64,000 bases of DNA, taken from the NCBI GenBank assembly GCA_963663265.2, contig CAXXXM010000002.1:1178001-1242000 (forward strand), in the 5' to 3' direction. How positions within the stretch are numbered: position 1 is the stretch's first letter; every line of letters starts with the position of its first letter. Source of the DNA: JAEXOD01 sp963663265. Its GTDB lineage: Bacteria; Bacteroidota; Ignavibacteria; Ignavibacteriales; Melioribacteraceae. The translations under genes and the position numbers were made by a program. The notes under the pieces are model-generated. The model saw only the letters and a program-made list of their open reading frames with translations, made no database searches and was not told where the DNA came from. Shown here in pieces: positions 36,117-45,192 of this stretch.

Positions 36117-37418
36117 CTATTCGTATCTTAACGATTCAATTGGGTCTTTATCTGCCGCTTTTTTAGCCGGATAAATTCCAAAAACAAGACCAACACACAC
36201 CGAAACTACAAACGCCAATATAATTGAAAAAGGAGTAATAATTGTACGCCACTCTGCATAACTTGTAATTAAAGAAGTTAATAAATAGCCGGTAACAATA
36301 CCAAGCAAACCACCCATAATACTAATAACCATTGCTTCGGAAATGAATTGCCCCAAAACATCGTTACGGGTTGCTCCAATTGCTCTTCTTATTCCGATTT
36401 CTTTGGTTCGTTCTAAAATATTAGCAAGCATAATGTTCATAATTCCAATACCACCTACTAATAACGAAATTCCAGCAATAGCCCCCATAACAACATTAAA
36501 AATTATTTGCGTTTTTTGCTTTTGTTCAAGCAGCTGCTCAGGAATAATTACCTCATAATCTTGAGTACCGTAATGTTTCCTGAATAAAATACGTTCAATT
36601 AGTGAAGCAGTTTCTTGAATGGATTTACCATCTTTTACCTTAACTGTTAATTGATTGACTAACTTTCTATCTGTAACATTAACAGATTGCTCACCTCCAC
36701 CATAAAAGACAAACATCGCTTCCATATTATTGTTGTTTTCTGCCGGCTTTTCTAACTTATAGCTCATTGTAGAAAACGGAATATATACATCATTATTAAA
36801 ATCTCGTATTCCTAATTTATCCATACCGGTTGAAGAAATATTTTTAGAAGACAAAACGCCCATTATTGTAAACCACATTGTCCCTATTTTCACTTTCTTG
36901 CCTAAAGCATCTTCAAATTTAAACAGTTTCTCTTTAATCCCTGATCCAATAACACAAACCGGAGAATAATTATCAAGATGAGTAGTTTGAAAAAAAACGC
37001 CCTCTGAAAACTGAGAATTAAATGTATTTGCATAATTTGGATAAGTACCAATAATTTTAGTTTCTATTATTTCTGATTTGTACATTACCCTGTGGTTCAT
37101 TTCACGTTGAGGTGTAACAGCCTCGACGTTTGGATTAATCTCCACAATTGACTTTGCATCGTTAAGATTTAAGCCGGGTGAAAAAGATGCTTTTTGCTCT
37201 TTACCTGTTTGGGTAATTATTTTTTTATTAATAATAATATTATTAGTTCCCAACAACTCAATTTGTTCTAATGTTTCTTGTCGGGCTCCTTCGCCAATCG
37301 ATAACATTGCAATAACAGCTCCAACACCAAAAATAATTCCAAGCATAGTTAAAGCAGTTCTTAGCTTATTTGCCTTTAACTCTGCTAATCCTATTTTCAA
37401 ATTATCAATTTTACGCAT
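36117..37418 (-). CDS. MacB-type ABC transporter permease (FtsX family), no ATPase domain
   Basis: 433 residues. A first membrane helix (about 18-42, TALTMLGIIFGVGAVIAMLS), then a large periplasmic MacB-PCD domain (about 45-290), and three C-terminal helices (about 305-425) with the conserved ERTKEIGIRRAIGATR coupling region. The C-terminal half matches MacB/FtsX permeases, but there is no ATP-binding domain in the protein and no separate ATPase gene in the operon. An ATPase subunit must therefore be encoded elsewhere. Neighbours are the adaptor (six bases upstream) and TolC. Confidence 0.93.
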   Translation of the reverse strand: MRKIDNLKIGLAELKANKLRTALTMLGIIFGVGAVIAMLSIGEGARQETLEQIELLGTNNIIINKKIITQTGKEQKASFSPGLNLNDAKSIVEINPNVEAVTPQREMNHRVMYKSEIIETKIIGTYPNYANTFNSQFSEGVFFQTTHLDNYSPVCVIGSGIKEKLFKFEDALGKKVKIGTMWFTIMGVLSSKNISSTGMDKLGIRDFNNDVYIPFSTMSYKLEKPAENNNNMEAMFVFYGGGEQSVNVTDRKLVNQLTVKVKDGKSIQETASLIERILFRKHYGTQDYEVIIPEQLLEQKQKTQIIFNVVMGAIAGISLLVGGIGIMNIMLANILERTKEIGIRRAIGATRNDVLGQFISEAMVISIMGGLLGIVTGYLLTSLITSYAEWRTIITPFSIILAFVVSVCVGLVFGIYPAKKAADKDPIESLRYE

Positions 37419-37423
37419 AGTAT

Positions 37424-38785
37424 TTAATTTGGCATTCCTGAATTATTCTTTTGAGTTGATTCCGTATCTATTTCATTTATTGTTGGATCACGCAACAATA
37501 CTTGGTCACCGCTATTAATTCCTTTTTTAATAATTATATAATCTTCGCTTTTTTCCCCAATTTCAACCTCAACTTCGTCATATGACGAACCGCTCTTTAC
37601 ATAAACAATCTTTTTTTCATTTTTATCAAAAACAGCTTCTTGAGGAATAAATAAAACATTAGGTATTTCATTCATAATTATTTTATTAGATGTGGTCATG
37701 CTCGGTTTTAATATAGGCGATCTACCAATAATATCAACCCAAATTTCAAACACCTTTACGTTTGCATCGTTATTTTTTTGTTTCCCAAGTGAAGCAACAT
37801 TCCCAATTTTACCATAAAATGTACTATCTTGAAAAGCATCAAGTTTTACAATAACTTTATTACCTTGCTTAATTTTACTAACATCAACTTCGTTAACTGT
37901 TGTTAAACTCTGCATAGAAGACAAATCAGGAAGCGTAATAATAGTAGCCCCACCCCAAGGCGTATCTCCAATAGCATATTTTCTACCATCATTTCCCCAA
38001 TTTGCACTATACACAACCAACCCTTCAGCGGGGGCTGTTAAAGTTAAAGCATCTAAATCTTTTTTGGCATCGCCTAAGTTATTCATTTTTTGTTTAATTT
38101 CAATATCCATTTTCTTCAATTCGGAACTTTGAATTATTTTTTTTGATTCAAACTCTTGTTTAGTTTGTTCATAACTTAGTTCGTTTTTTTGATGATTAAG
38201 TTTTGCTTCTCTTTGCTTTACTTCAGCTTCAAACTTCATCTGCTCTAAATTTAATTTGGATAGTTCGTAACTTAATTCTGCACTTTTAAGCTGCGACTCC
38301 ATTTGAGCAATTGCCGAACGATGGTCTGCTTGCATTTTTTCTTTATCAGATAATGAGATCTCTAATTTAGCTTCTTCTTCTTCAACTTTAGCTACCGCAT
38401 CAGTAGGATCGAATTTTACGACAACTTCACCTGCTTGAACATATTTCCCTTCCGGTATCAAATAAACAATTTTTAAGTTGCCTCTTATTCTTGGAGCTGT
38501 AATTGAAATTGATTTACGTGCAATTAATTCCCCACTTTCTGTAAGTGAAACTAAAAAATTCCCCTTTTTGGCTGTATAATATGGAATTTCATTTTCCCCA
38601 TTGTTCTCTCCTACTAAAACATAAAACCAACCAAAAATAATAATAAACAATAAAACTAATACACCATACCTATTCAACATCCAGACCGGAATTTTATATT
38701 TAGAAAGTTTTGCCAAATTTGTATCTAATTTGTTCAATGGCTCTGATATTTTTCCAAATATTTTACTTTTTCCTTCGTTTTGCAT
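37424..38785 (-). CDS. Periplasmic adaptor subunit (HlyD/MacA family)
   Basis: About 453 residues. It has one N-terminal membrane helix (about 43-62), a barrel-sandwich/lipoyl half motif (GNFLVSLTESGELIARKSIS), a long coiled-coil hairpin (about 125-225, rich in E/K/Q), the second lipoyl half (LTLTAPAEGLVVYSANW) and a beta-barrel membrane-proximal domain. It bridges the inner-membrane permease and TolC. The start is ATG at 38785 with GGGAG about ten bases upstream; a TTG at 38818 is possible but less likely. First gene of the efflux operon. Confidence 0.93.
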   Translation of the reverse strand: MQNEGKSKIFGKISEPLNKLDTNLAKLSKYKIPVWMLNRYGVLVLLFIIIFGWFYVLVGENNGENEIPYYTAKKGNFLVSLTESGELIARKSISITAPRIRGNLKIVYLIPEGKYVQAGEVVVKFDPTDAVAKVEEEEAKLEISLSDKEKMQADHRSAIAQMESQLKSAELSYELSKLNLEQMKFEAEVKQREAKLNHQKNELSYEQTKQEFESKKIIQSSELKKMDIEIKQKMNNLGDAKKDLDALTLTAPAEGLVVYSANWGNDGRKYAIGDTPWGGATIITLPDLSSMQSLTTVNEVDVSKIKQGNKVIVKLDAFQDSTFYGKIGNVASLGKQKNNDANVKVFEIWVDIIGRSPILKPSMTTSNKIIMNEIPNVLFIPQEAVFDKNEKKIVYVKSGSSYDEVEVEIGEKSEDYIIIKKGINSGDQVLLRDPTINEIDTESTQKNNSGMPN

Positions 38786-38947
38786 ATATATGCTCCCGCC
38801 ACCTAATCTAATTTCCAAAAGGTCAATTGTTTAACATGTAAATTTATAAGAATTTATGTAAAAATAATAGGGAAATAATTATTCCTACTTATTTTTTGCG
38901 ATTAATTACATTATTTTTCTATTTTGCAGAAAACATTTACTACCATT

Positions 38948-40093
38948 ATGAAAAAAGCATTTTTAATATTATTTTTTTTAATAGGTTACATATCAAACCA
39001 AGCTCAAGAGGCTAAATTTGATTCACTTATTAATAAAGGAATTTTTCAAATTTACAATATTCAATTTGATGAGGCAAAAACTACCTTTTCTAAAATTATA
39101 AAAAATTATCCAAATGATCCTGCCGGAAGATTTTTTAATGCCATGATTGTTTGGTGGCAAATTATGCTTGATATTGAAAACGAAAGTTATGATGATAGTT
39201 TTTGTGATAAACTTGAAGATGTTATTGATATGTGCGATGATATTTTAGATGACAATCCTAATAATGCAAACGCCTTGTTTTTTAAAGGCGGAGCAATTGG
39301 ATTTAGAGGACGACTATACACCTATCGCGAAAGTTGGTTTAAAGCAGCTTTAGACGGAAAAGATGCTCTTCCTTTAATTAATGAAATTTATAAAGCAGAC
39401 CCATCAAACGTTGATGTTCAGTTAGGATTTGGTATTTATAATTATTATGCCGAATTAGTACCCGAAAAATATCCTGCACTAAAACCGTTGCTTGCATTTT
39501 TACCAAATGGGGATAAAAAACATGGATTAAAACAATTAAAATATGTTGCCGAAAAAGGTAAATTTGCCAAATATGAAACACAATACTTTTTGGCTCAAAT
39601 TTATAACAAATACGAAAAAAACTTTGATTCTGCTTTAACAATAATGAATGGGTTATGTAGCAAATTTCCCAACAATCCAGTTTTCCAAAAATATAAAGGA
39701 ATGATTTTAGTTAGAAAAAAAGACTACTCACCTGCACAAAACTTATTTAAGGATATATTAAATAAATGCAATAACAACAATATTGGATATGGTAAAAGAA
39801 CCAAACGCGAAGCAGAATATTATTTAGGTTTTATTGAGTATTTACAGAACAATTTTAGTGCTGCAATTCCTTACTTTGAAGAGAGTAAAAAAATTTCATT
39901 GGTAATAGATAAAGACAACGATACAGAGTCTAAAGTAAATACAATTCTATTTTTAGCTAAATGTTACGATGCAACTAATAATAGAGCAAAAGCCAAAGAA
40001 CTATACAACTTAGTATTGGATTTGGATGATAAAAACAATTCACATAATCAAGCAGAAAAATACTTAAAAACTCCGTTTACGTCTAATAAGTGA
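38948..40093 (+). CDS. Secreted tetratricopeptide-repeat protein
   Basis: About 381 residues with a signal peptide (MKKAFLILFFLIGYISNQAQ). Helical hairpin repeats of TPR type run through the protein (for example FDEAKTTFSKIIKNYPNDP, FSAAIPYFEESKKIS, KAKELYNLVLDLDDKN near the end). TPR units act as protein-binding scaffolds; no partner can be named. A wider start at 38924 is possible, but the signal peptide argues for ATG at 38948. The gene is flanked downstream by two perfect hairpins (40136-40158 and 40202-40225), the first beginning 42 bases after the stop. Confidence 0.85.
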   Translation: MKKAFLILFFLIGYISNQAQEAKFDSLINKGIFQIYNIQFDEAKTTFSKIIKNYPNDPAGRFFNAMIVWWQIMLDIENESYDDSFCDKLEDVIDMCDDILDDNPNNANALFFKGGAIGFRGRLYTYRESWFKAALDGKDALPLINEIYKADPSNVDVQLGFGIYNYYAELVPEKYPALKPLLAFLPNGDKKHGLKQLKYVAEKGKFAKYETQYFLAQIYNKYEKNFDSALTIMNGLCSKFPNNPVFQKYKGMILVRKKDYSPAQNLFKDILNKCNNNNIGYGKRTKREAEYYLGFIEYLQNNFSAAIPYFEESKKISLVIDKDNDTESKVNTILFLAKCYDATNNRAKAKELYNLVLDLDDKNNSHNQAEKYLKTPFTSNK

Positions 40094-40135
40094 CAAGAAA
40101 CGTAGGTGTTTCATAATTGAGGAATTATTTCTGGG

Positions 40136-40225
40136 CGGTCATGGTCTCACCATGACCGAATGAATTTACTGTAAAAACAGCGGCGTTTTTGATAAAAGTT
40201 TGTGTCACGGTTCAGACCGTGACAC
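40136..40225. repeat. Pair of perfect hairpins downstream of the TPR gene
   Basis: CGGTCATGGT-CTC-ACCATGACCG (40136-40158) and GTGTCACGGT-TCAG-ACCGTGACAC (40202-40225) are both perfect 10-bp stems. The stems share the GTCA(T/C)GGT core, so they are diverged copies. No T-run follows either, which argues against simple terminators. Confidence 0.6.
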
Positions 40226-40370
40226 CCGAGTTCGGGGATTTAAGAGTTTTGCAACATTCTCGAAACGAGTGACGCGTGACAAAATACAAAAGCAGCCAAT
40301 AGCGAATTGCAAACAAAAGGTTAAAATTTAAGTATTGAAGGTTAAAGGCAAGCATAAACATTTAAAATAA

Positions 40371-40401
40371 GTCAACCGGCGTGTTTTGTACGTCGGTTGA
40401 C
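40371..40401 (-). terminator. 31-nt palindrome (copy 3)
   Basis: GTCAACCGGCGT pairs with ACGTCGGTTGAC (one G-T wobble) around a 7-nt loop. Compared with copies 2 and 4, three base pairs are changed on both sides. On the minus strand TTATTTTAAATG follows. Confidence 0.5.
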
Positions 40402-41143
40402 ATTCAATCATTGAGCGGTCAAAATTAAAAATTAAAAGATTTATGTCGCCACGTGCGTGGCTTTCTCCTCTTTTTCTCTTTTGTGCTATAAATATTTCCC
40501 CACTTTGTGGGAATTTATAAGATAGACATCAGAATTCAGAAAACAGATTGCAGAAAATTGATATTTGAAATTGGATATTAGATTTTTAGTTTGAAGGAAA
40601 TAGGTAATAGGTACAAGCTAAAACATTAAAAATTCCAATAATAATAAATCCCTAAAGGACGACACATTTATAACAAACAATACATCATGCATAACCATAG
40701 CCACGCAAGTGGCTTAATAATTATAGCACTAAATTACACCCACACAAAAAAAGAGCCACGCGAGTGGCGACATAATTGTAGAGGCAACAGAATTCAGATG
40801 ACAGAAATCAGATGACAGAAAACAGATATTAGATTTTTAGGTTGAAGGAAACAGGCAAAAGGTACAAGCAAAAACATTCATAATTCTCAGCACAAAAAAA
40901 TCTTTAAACGACAACTCATTTTAACAAACAATACAACACGGAAAACCATAGCCACGCAAGTGGCTCAATATTTATAGCACCAAATTACACCCACACGAAA
41001 AAAGAGCCACGCGAGTGGCGACATAGTTGTAGAGGCAACAGAATTCAGATGCCAGACATCAGAAAAAGATTTCAGAAAATAGATATTAGAAACAGGAAGT
41101 TAGGTTGGAAGAAATTGGCACAAGTAAATAACATTTAAAATAA

Positions 41144-41174
41144 GTCAACCAGCATGGTTTGTATGCTGGTTGAC
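41144..41174 (-). terminator. 31-nt palindrome, terminator of the subtilase gene (copy 4)
   Basis: Perfect 12-bp stem (GTCAACCAGCAT / ATGCTGGTTGAC), 7-nt loop, 99 bases downstream of the stop of the minus-strand subtilase gene. On that strand TTATTTTAAATG follows. Confidence 0.6.
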
Positions 41175-41273
41175 ATTCAATAATTAAAAATTAAGATTTC
41201 AAAATTAAAAATTATCTACATCGGTTGACATTCAATCATTAATAATTAAATAATTGATAATTAATAATTATGT

Positions 41274-44102
41274 TTATTTAATCATCATCATTTTTTTGCT
41301 AATTATTTTATTCCCCGCTTTCAAAGAATAAACATACACGCCGCTTGATAATTTAGACGCATTAAACGATACCTCATAATTTCCGGCATTCATTTGTTTA
41401 CTTACTAAGGTACTTACTTCCCTACCCATAATATCATAAATTTTTAATGTTACAAATCCAGTTTCAGGGATTGAATATTTAATATTTGTAGTAGGGTTAA
41501 ATGGATTTGGATAGTTTTGTGCTAAACTAAAAACAATTGGTTGGTTAACTGTTTCATCGTCAACATCAGTAGGTAATGATAAATACTTTGCTCTTGCCGC
41601 TGCAAAACTCTGTTTAACAGCATCCATACCTTGACCGGTTGCAATAATAAATGAAACTTCCAAAGTACTATCTGCGGCAATAACAAATGGACCGGCAGAA
41701 TTTACACTTGAAATATCTTGAGGACCAGCCGATGTTTTAGTTAAACCAGTTGTTAAAGCCATCCATTTTTCAGCTTTTGTAAAGCCATCATAAATTTTAA
41801 TACCACCGTCATTACCATCATTTTGAATAGCATAAAATCTATCCTCACCCCAGGTCGATGCTACACCAACAGCAATATAATCACTTACTGAACTATCATA
41901 CAAAACAGCACATCTATAATTTTCATCATACAAAGCATAATTAGTTGCAGAACTGTTTGCATCTATATCCCAATCGAAAAATAGTCCTGCATAAAAATTA
42001 GTTATTTCGGTGCCACTTGTATTTTTAAAGATATATCTTAAAATAACAGAGTTATCATAAGGTTCATCCGCAAATTGATAACTTATTAATTTAGTTTCGA
42101 TTCCAACTTTATTTGTTCCGGCAATGTTATCATTAAACACTACTACTGCTTCACCATCAGCAACTTCACCTGGTGCATTAACGGTTACTGGAGTAACATT
42201 TTGGAAATTTCCATTTTGTGTTTCACCATCATCTCCCCTTACTCCATCCACAACTTTATCTTCAGCAGTACCATAAATTAATCCGCCTTCAAACAACAAA
42301 GTTTCACCATCATTTACATAAAATCCCTTCCCTTTCGTATTTGTTGGATAGTTATCATATGCAAATGTTCCTTTATTAGTAACTGTAAGTCCAATATTAT
42401 TAATATTTTGTGTGATATAAGTTGGATTAAGTGTTATACTTATTGCTTGAAAATCGTTATAACTTGCACCATCACTATAAATTAACATTAATACCACATT
42501 AGTATTCTGAGGAACTGTATTTAAAACTTTAATAGAAAATAATGAAGAACTATTATCAAAAATTTCTAATGTTCCAATGCTGCTTGTTGAAAAACTTCCA
42601 TTTTCAACTGTTACATACTGAGAAGAACATGTTAAATTAATACTTACCGCATTTATTGGATTTAAATAATTAACAAAATGGGCTTTAATCTGAATAGTTT
42701 CATCAGGTTCAAATGCTCCATCCCCATCTTCAATATATTCAACACTTTCAAGACGAATTGATTTTGAATCAGTATTTGTTAAAGAAGCGTAAGCATTAAT
42801 TCTCCCTTTTCCAAGTTTTTTAGCATAAATTGGATTAAGTGCATCAATATCATCACAGTTTGTTCGAACTTGCTCACCAATTTGTTTGGCTGTATAATTT
42901 GGGAAAACACTTTTTACCAATCCACATAAGCCTGCTGTAATTGGCGAAGATAATGATGTACCACTTGCTGTTGAATAAGTATCATCCATCCAGGTAGACA
43001 TAACGCTTGTACCGGGAGCGGTAACATCAACATCATAACCGTAATTTGAAAATGATGAGCGTTTATCTCCACTAGTTGAAGCAGCAACAGAAAAGACCCC
43101 ATCATATCTTGCCGGATAATTTGCAAGTTCGACATTTTCGTTACCCATTGCAGCAACAACCAAAACATTATGCTCAACCGCATATTCAATTACCGTTTGT
43201 GCGTATATAGAATAATTGGAACCGCCCCAGCTACAGTTAATAACAGAACAGCCATTATCAACTCCGTACAAAATACCTTGATAACCATAAGAAATTAATG
43301 CTCTTCCATCATTATTTCTTACATCATCGCGTGATGTTTTAATTGCCATAACCTTACAATTAAAACCAACACCGGCAATACCTATTCCGTTATCAGTAAC
43401 TGCACTTGCACAGCCTGCACATAAAGTACCATGGTCGGGTCTATCTTCCATTGGATCGTTGTCAGCGGTTCCATCTAAACCACCAAAATCCCAGCCTCTT
43501 ATATCATCAACAAATCCATTGTTATCATCATCAACACCATTATTTGGGATCTCATTTTTATTCCCCCAAATATTTGCAGCTAAATCAGGATGATTCCAAT
43601 CCACTCCTGTATCTACAATACCAATCACAACGTTTGTATCGCCTTTAGAAACATCCCACGCCAAATCTGCTTTAATTTTTGTAATTGCATATTGAGAACT
43701 TAGAGATGGATCATTTGGAGTATATACAATTTCATATAAATAATATGGCTCGGCAAATTCTATTTCTTTTAATTTGCTTAACTTTCCGGCTACATATATT
43801 GGATCTATTTCTTTTTCAAACTGAATTACGAACATACGGCTAAGTTTTTCTGCAGCTGCAGATTTCACATCTTTTGTTTCAGAAATTTTAGTTATTTCTT
43901 TGATCCCATACTGTGAAAGTTTTTTACTTAAATTCTCCGTTAGTTGTGCTTTATCGTTAAAATCTGTCATTTGAGAAGTTTTAAATTGCACAATTAATTT
44001 GTCAGCGAAATAATAAGTATTGCCTTGCTGTTTAACATTTTGGGCATAAGCTACACTTAGTAATACAAAAAGCCCAATTAGCGAAAGTAGTATTTTTTTC
44101 AT
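41274..44102 (-). CDS. Secreted subtilisin-like serine protease (S8) with T9SS sorting domain
   Basis: 942 residues. Signal peptide (about 1-20), an I9-like pro-region (about 30-125), an S8 domain (about 135-430) with catalytic D164 (GIVDTGVDW), H224 (DHGTLCAG) and S383 (GTSLSSP), then beta-rich domains (about 445-850) and a C-terminal T9SS type A sorting domain from QNYPNPFNPTT to KKMMMIK. It should be exported through T9SS and act as an extracellular protease. The full triad is intact. It is monocistronic: the upstream gene is divergent and the downstream region is repeat-rich with a terminator-like palindrome. Confidence 0.95.
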   Translation of the reverse strand: MKKILLSLIGLFVLLSVAYAQNVKQQGNTYYFADKLIVQFKTSQMTDFNDKAQLTENLSKKLSQYGIKEITKISETKDVKSAAAEKLSRMFVIQFEKEIDPIYVAGKLSKLKEIEFAEPYYLYEIVYTPNDPSLSSQYAITKIKADLAWDVSKGDTNVVIGIVDTGVDWNHPDLAANIWGNKNEIPNNGVDDDNNGFVDDIRGWDFGGLDGTADNDPMEDRPDHGTLCAGCASAVTDNGIGIAGVGFNCKVMAIKTSRDDVRNNDGRALISYGYQGILYGVDNGCSVINCSWGGSNYSIYAQTVIEYAVEHNVLVVAAMGNENVELANYPARYDGVFSVAASTSGDKRSSFSNYGYDVDVTAPGTSVMSTWMDDTYSTASGTSLSSPITAGLCGLVKSVFPNYTAKQIGEQVRTNCDDIDALNPIYAKKLGKGRINAYASLTNTDSKSIRLESVEYIEDGDGAFEPDETIQIKAHFVNYLNPINAVSINLTCSSQYVTVENGSFSTSSIGTLEIFDNSSSLFSIKVLNTVPQNTNVVLMLIYSDGASYNDFQAISITLNPTYITQNINNIGLTVTNKGTFAYDNYPTNTKGKGFYVNDGETLLFEGGLIYGTAEDKVVDGVRGDDGETQNGNFQNVTPVTVNAPGEVADGEAVVVFNDNIAGTNKVGIETKLISYQFADEPYDNSVILRYIFKNTSGTEITNFYAGLFFDWDIDANSSATNYALYDENYRCAVLYDSSVSDYIAVGVASTWGEDRFYAIQNDGNDGGIKIYDGFTKAEKWMALTTGLTKTSAGPQDISSVNSAGPFVIAADSTLEVSFIIATGQGMDAVKQSFAAARAKYLSLPTDVDDETVNQPIVFSLAQNYPNPFNPTTNIKYSIPETGFVTLKIYDIMGREVSTLVSKQMNAGNYEVSFNASKLSSGVYVYSLKAGNKIISKKMMMIK

Positions 44103-44218
44103 TTTTATTACCCTTGTATATTATCTTACTAATTTAATAAAAATAATAAATAAATTACAATGATTTAATTATGGAATGTCTTATTTTTGTTATTAATAAT
44201 ATATAGTTAAAAGGGAAA

Positions 44219-45169
44219 ATGATAGAAAAAACTAATAAATCCGAACGAAATAAAACGTTAGTTATTTTTGAAGAAGAAAAACAAACTTTACAAAACAAGT
44301 TAATTACTCTTACTAAAAAAATTGACATTAAGTCTGTTTTAGATAAAACAATTTATCAAAACCTATTTGAAGCTATTGAATTTTTACCGGATAATTTTGT
44401 TGATTTATTATTTATCGATCCTCCTTATAATATCAGAAAAGATTTTAATGAATTTTCTTTTTCTGAAATGAATCTAAACGACTACATGAATTGGTTAGAT
44501 AGCTGGCTTAGTAAAATGCCTTCTATTTTAAAACCGGATGCTTCAATTTATATTTGTGGTGATTGGAGGTCTTCTTCAGCAATAGAAATTGTTGGAGCCA
44601 AATATTTTAAAGTAAGAAATAGAATTACATGGGAAAGGGAAAAAGGGAGAGGTTCAAAAACCAACTGGAAAAACAATTCGGAAGATATTTGGTTTTTTAC
44701 AAACAGCAACAACTATACTTTTAATTACGATGCCGTTAAATTGAAAAAGAAAGTTATTGCCCCTTATACAACAAATGACGGCGTTCCAAAAGACTGGGAA
44801 AAAGAGAATGATGGTGATTTTAGATTAACATACTCATCAAATTTATGGACAGATATAAGCATCCCTTTCTGGTCTATGCCGGAAAACACAGAACATCCAA
44901 CTCAAAAACCGGAAAAACTGCTTGCAAAAATTATTTTAGCATCTTCAAATGAAGGAGATGTTGTGTTTGATCCCTTTTTAGGCTCGGGCACTACTTCTGT
45001 TGCAGCAAAAAAACTGAATAGAAAATTTGTTGGGATTGAACAAGATTTAACATATTGTTTGTTTGCTGAAAAAAGACTTTTACAAGCTGAGGATAAAAAA
45101 TTTATTCAGGGTTATATGGACGGTGTGTTTTGGGAAAGAAATATGGGAAAGGTTCATAATTATAAATAA
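44219..45169 (+). CDS. Site-specific DNA methyltransferase (N6-adenine/N4-cytosine, beta class)
   Basis: 316 residues. Motif IV DPPY is at 67-70 (FIDPPYNIRKDF), a target-recognition region lies between about 105 and 225, and SAM motif I FDPFLGSGTT is near 250-259. This order is the beta class, shared with CcrM/HinfI-like and RsrI-like enzymes. The last step, HPTQKPEKLLAKII, is typical. No restriction enzyme gene is adjacent, so it is an orphan methyltransferase or its partner is elsewhere. AAGGG lies just before the ATG. Recognition sequence cannot be predicted. Confidence 0.93.
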   Translation: MIEKTNKSERNKTLVIFEEEKQTLQNKLITLTKKIDIKSVLDKTIYQNLFEAIEFLPDNFVDLLFIDPPYNIRKDFNEFSFSEMNLNDYMNWLDSWLSKMPSILKPDASIYICGDWRSSSAIEIVGAKYFKVRNRITWEREKGRGSKTNWKNNSEDIWFFTNSNNYTFNYDAVKLKKKVIAPYTTNDGVPKDWEKENDGDFRLTYSSNLWTDISIPFWSMPENTEHPTQKPEKLLAKIILASSNEGDVVFDPFLGSGTTSVAAKKLNRKFVGIEQDLTYCLFAEKRLLQAEDKKFIQGYMDGVFWERNMGKVHNYK

Positions 45170-45192
45170 TTGTCTGTTAAAATGGAGATTTT

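Larger units (their letters stand above)
40094..41273. repeat. Repeat-rich intergenic region IV (convergent ends)
   Basis: About 1180 bases between the ends of two convergent genes, no gene. Order: two perfect 10-bp-stem hairpins (40136-40158, 40202-40225), a 31-nt palindrome (40371-40401), then a module with GTCG-headed hairpin (40444-40461) and CCCAC/GTGGG hairpin that is shared with region I, then two tandem copies of a roughly 250-bp unit (about 40672-40804 and 40924-41055) each with two GCCAC/GTGGC hairpins, then another 31-nt palindrome (41144-41174). Degenerate CAGAATTCAGA words fill the rest. Confidence 0.85.
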
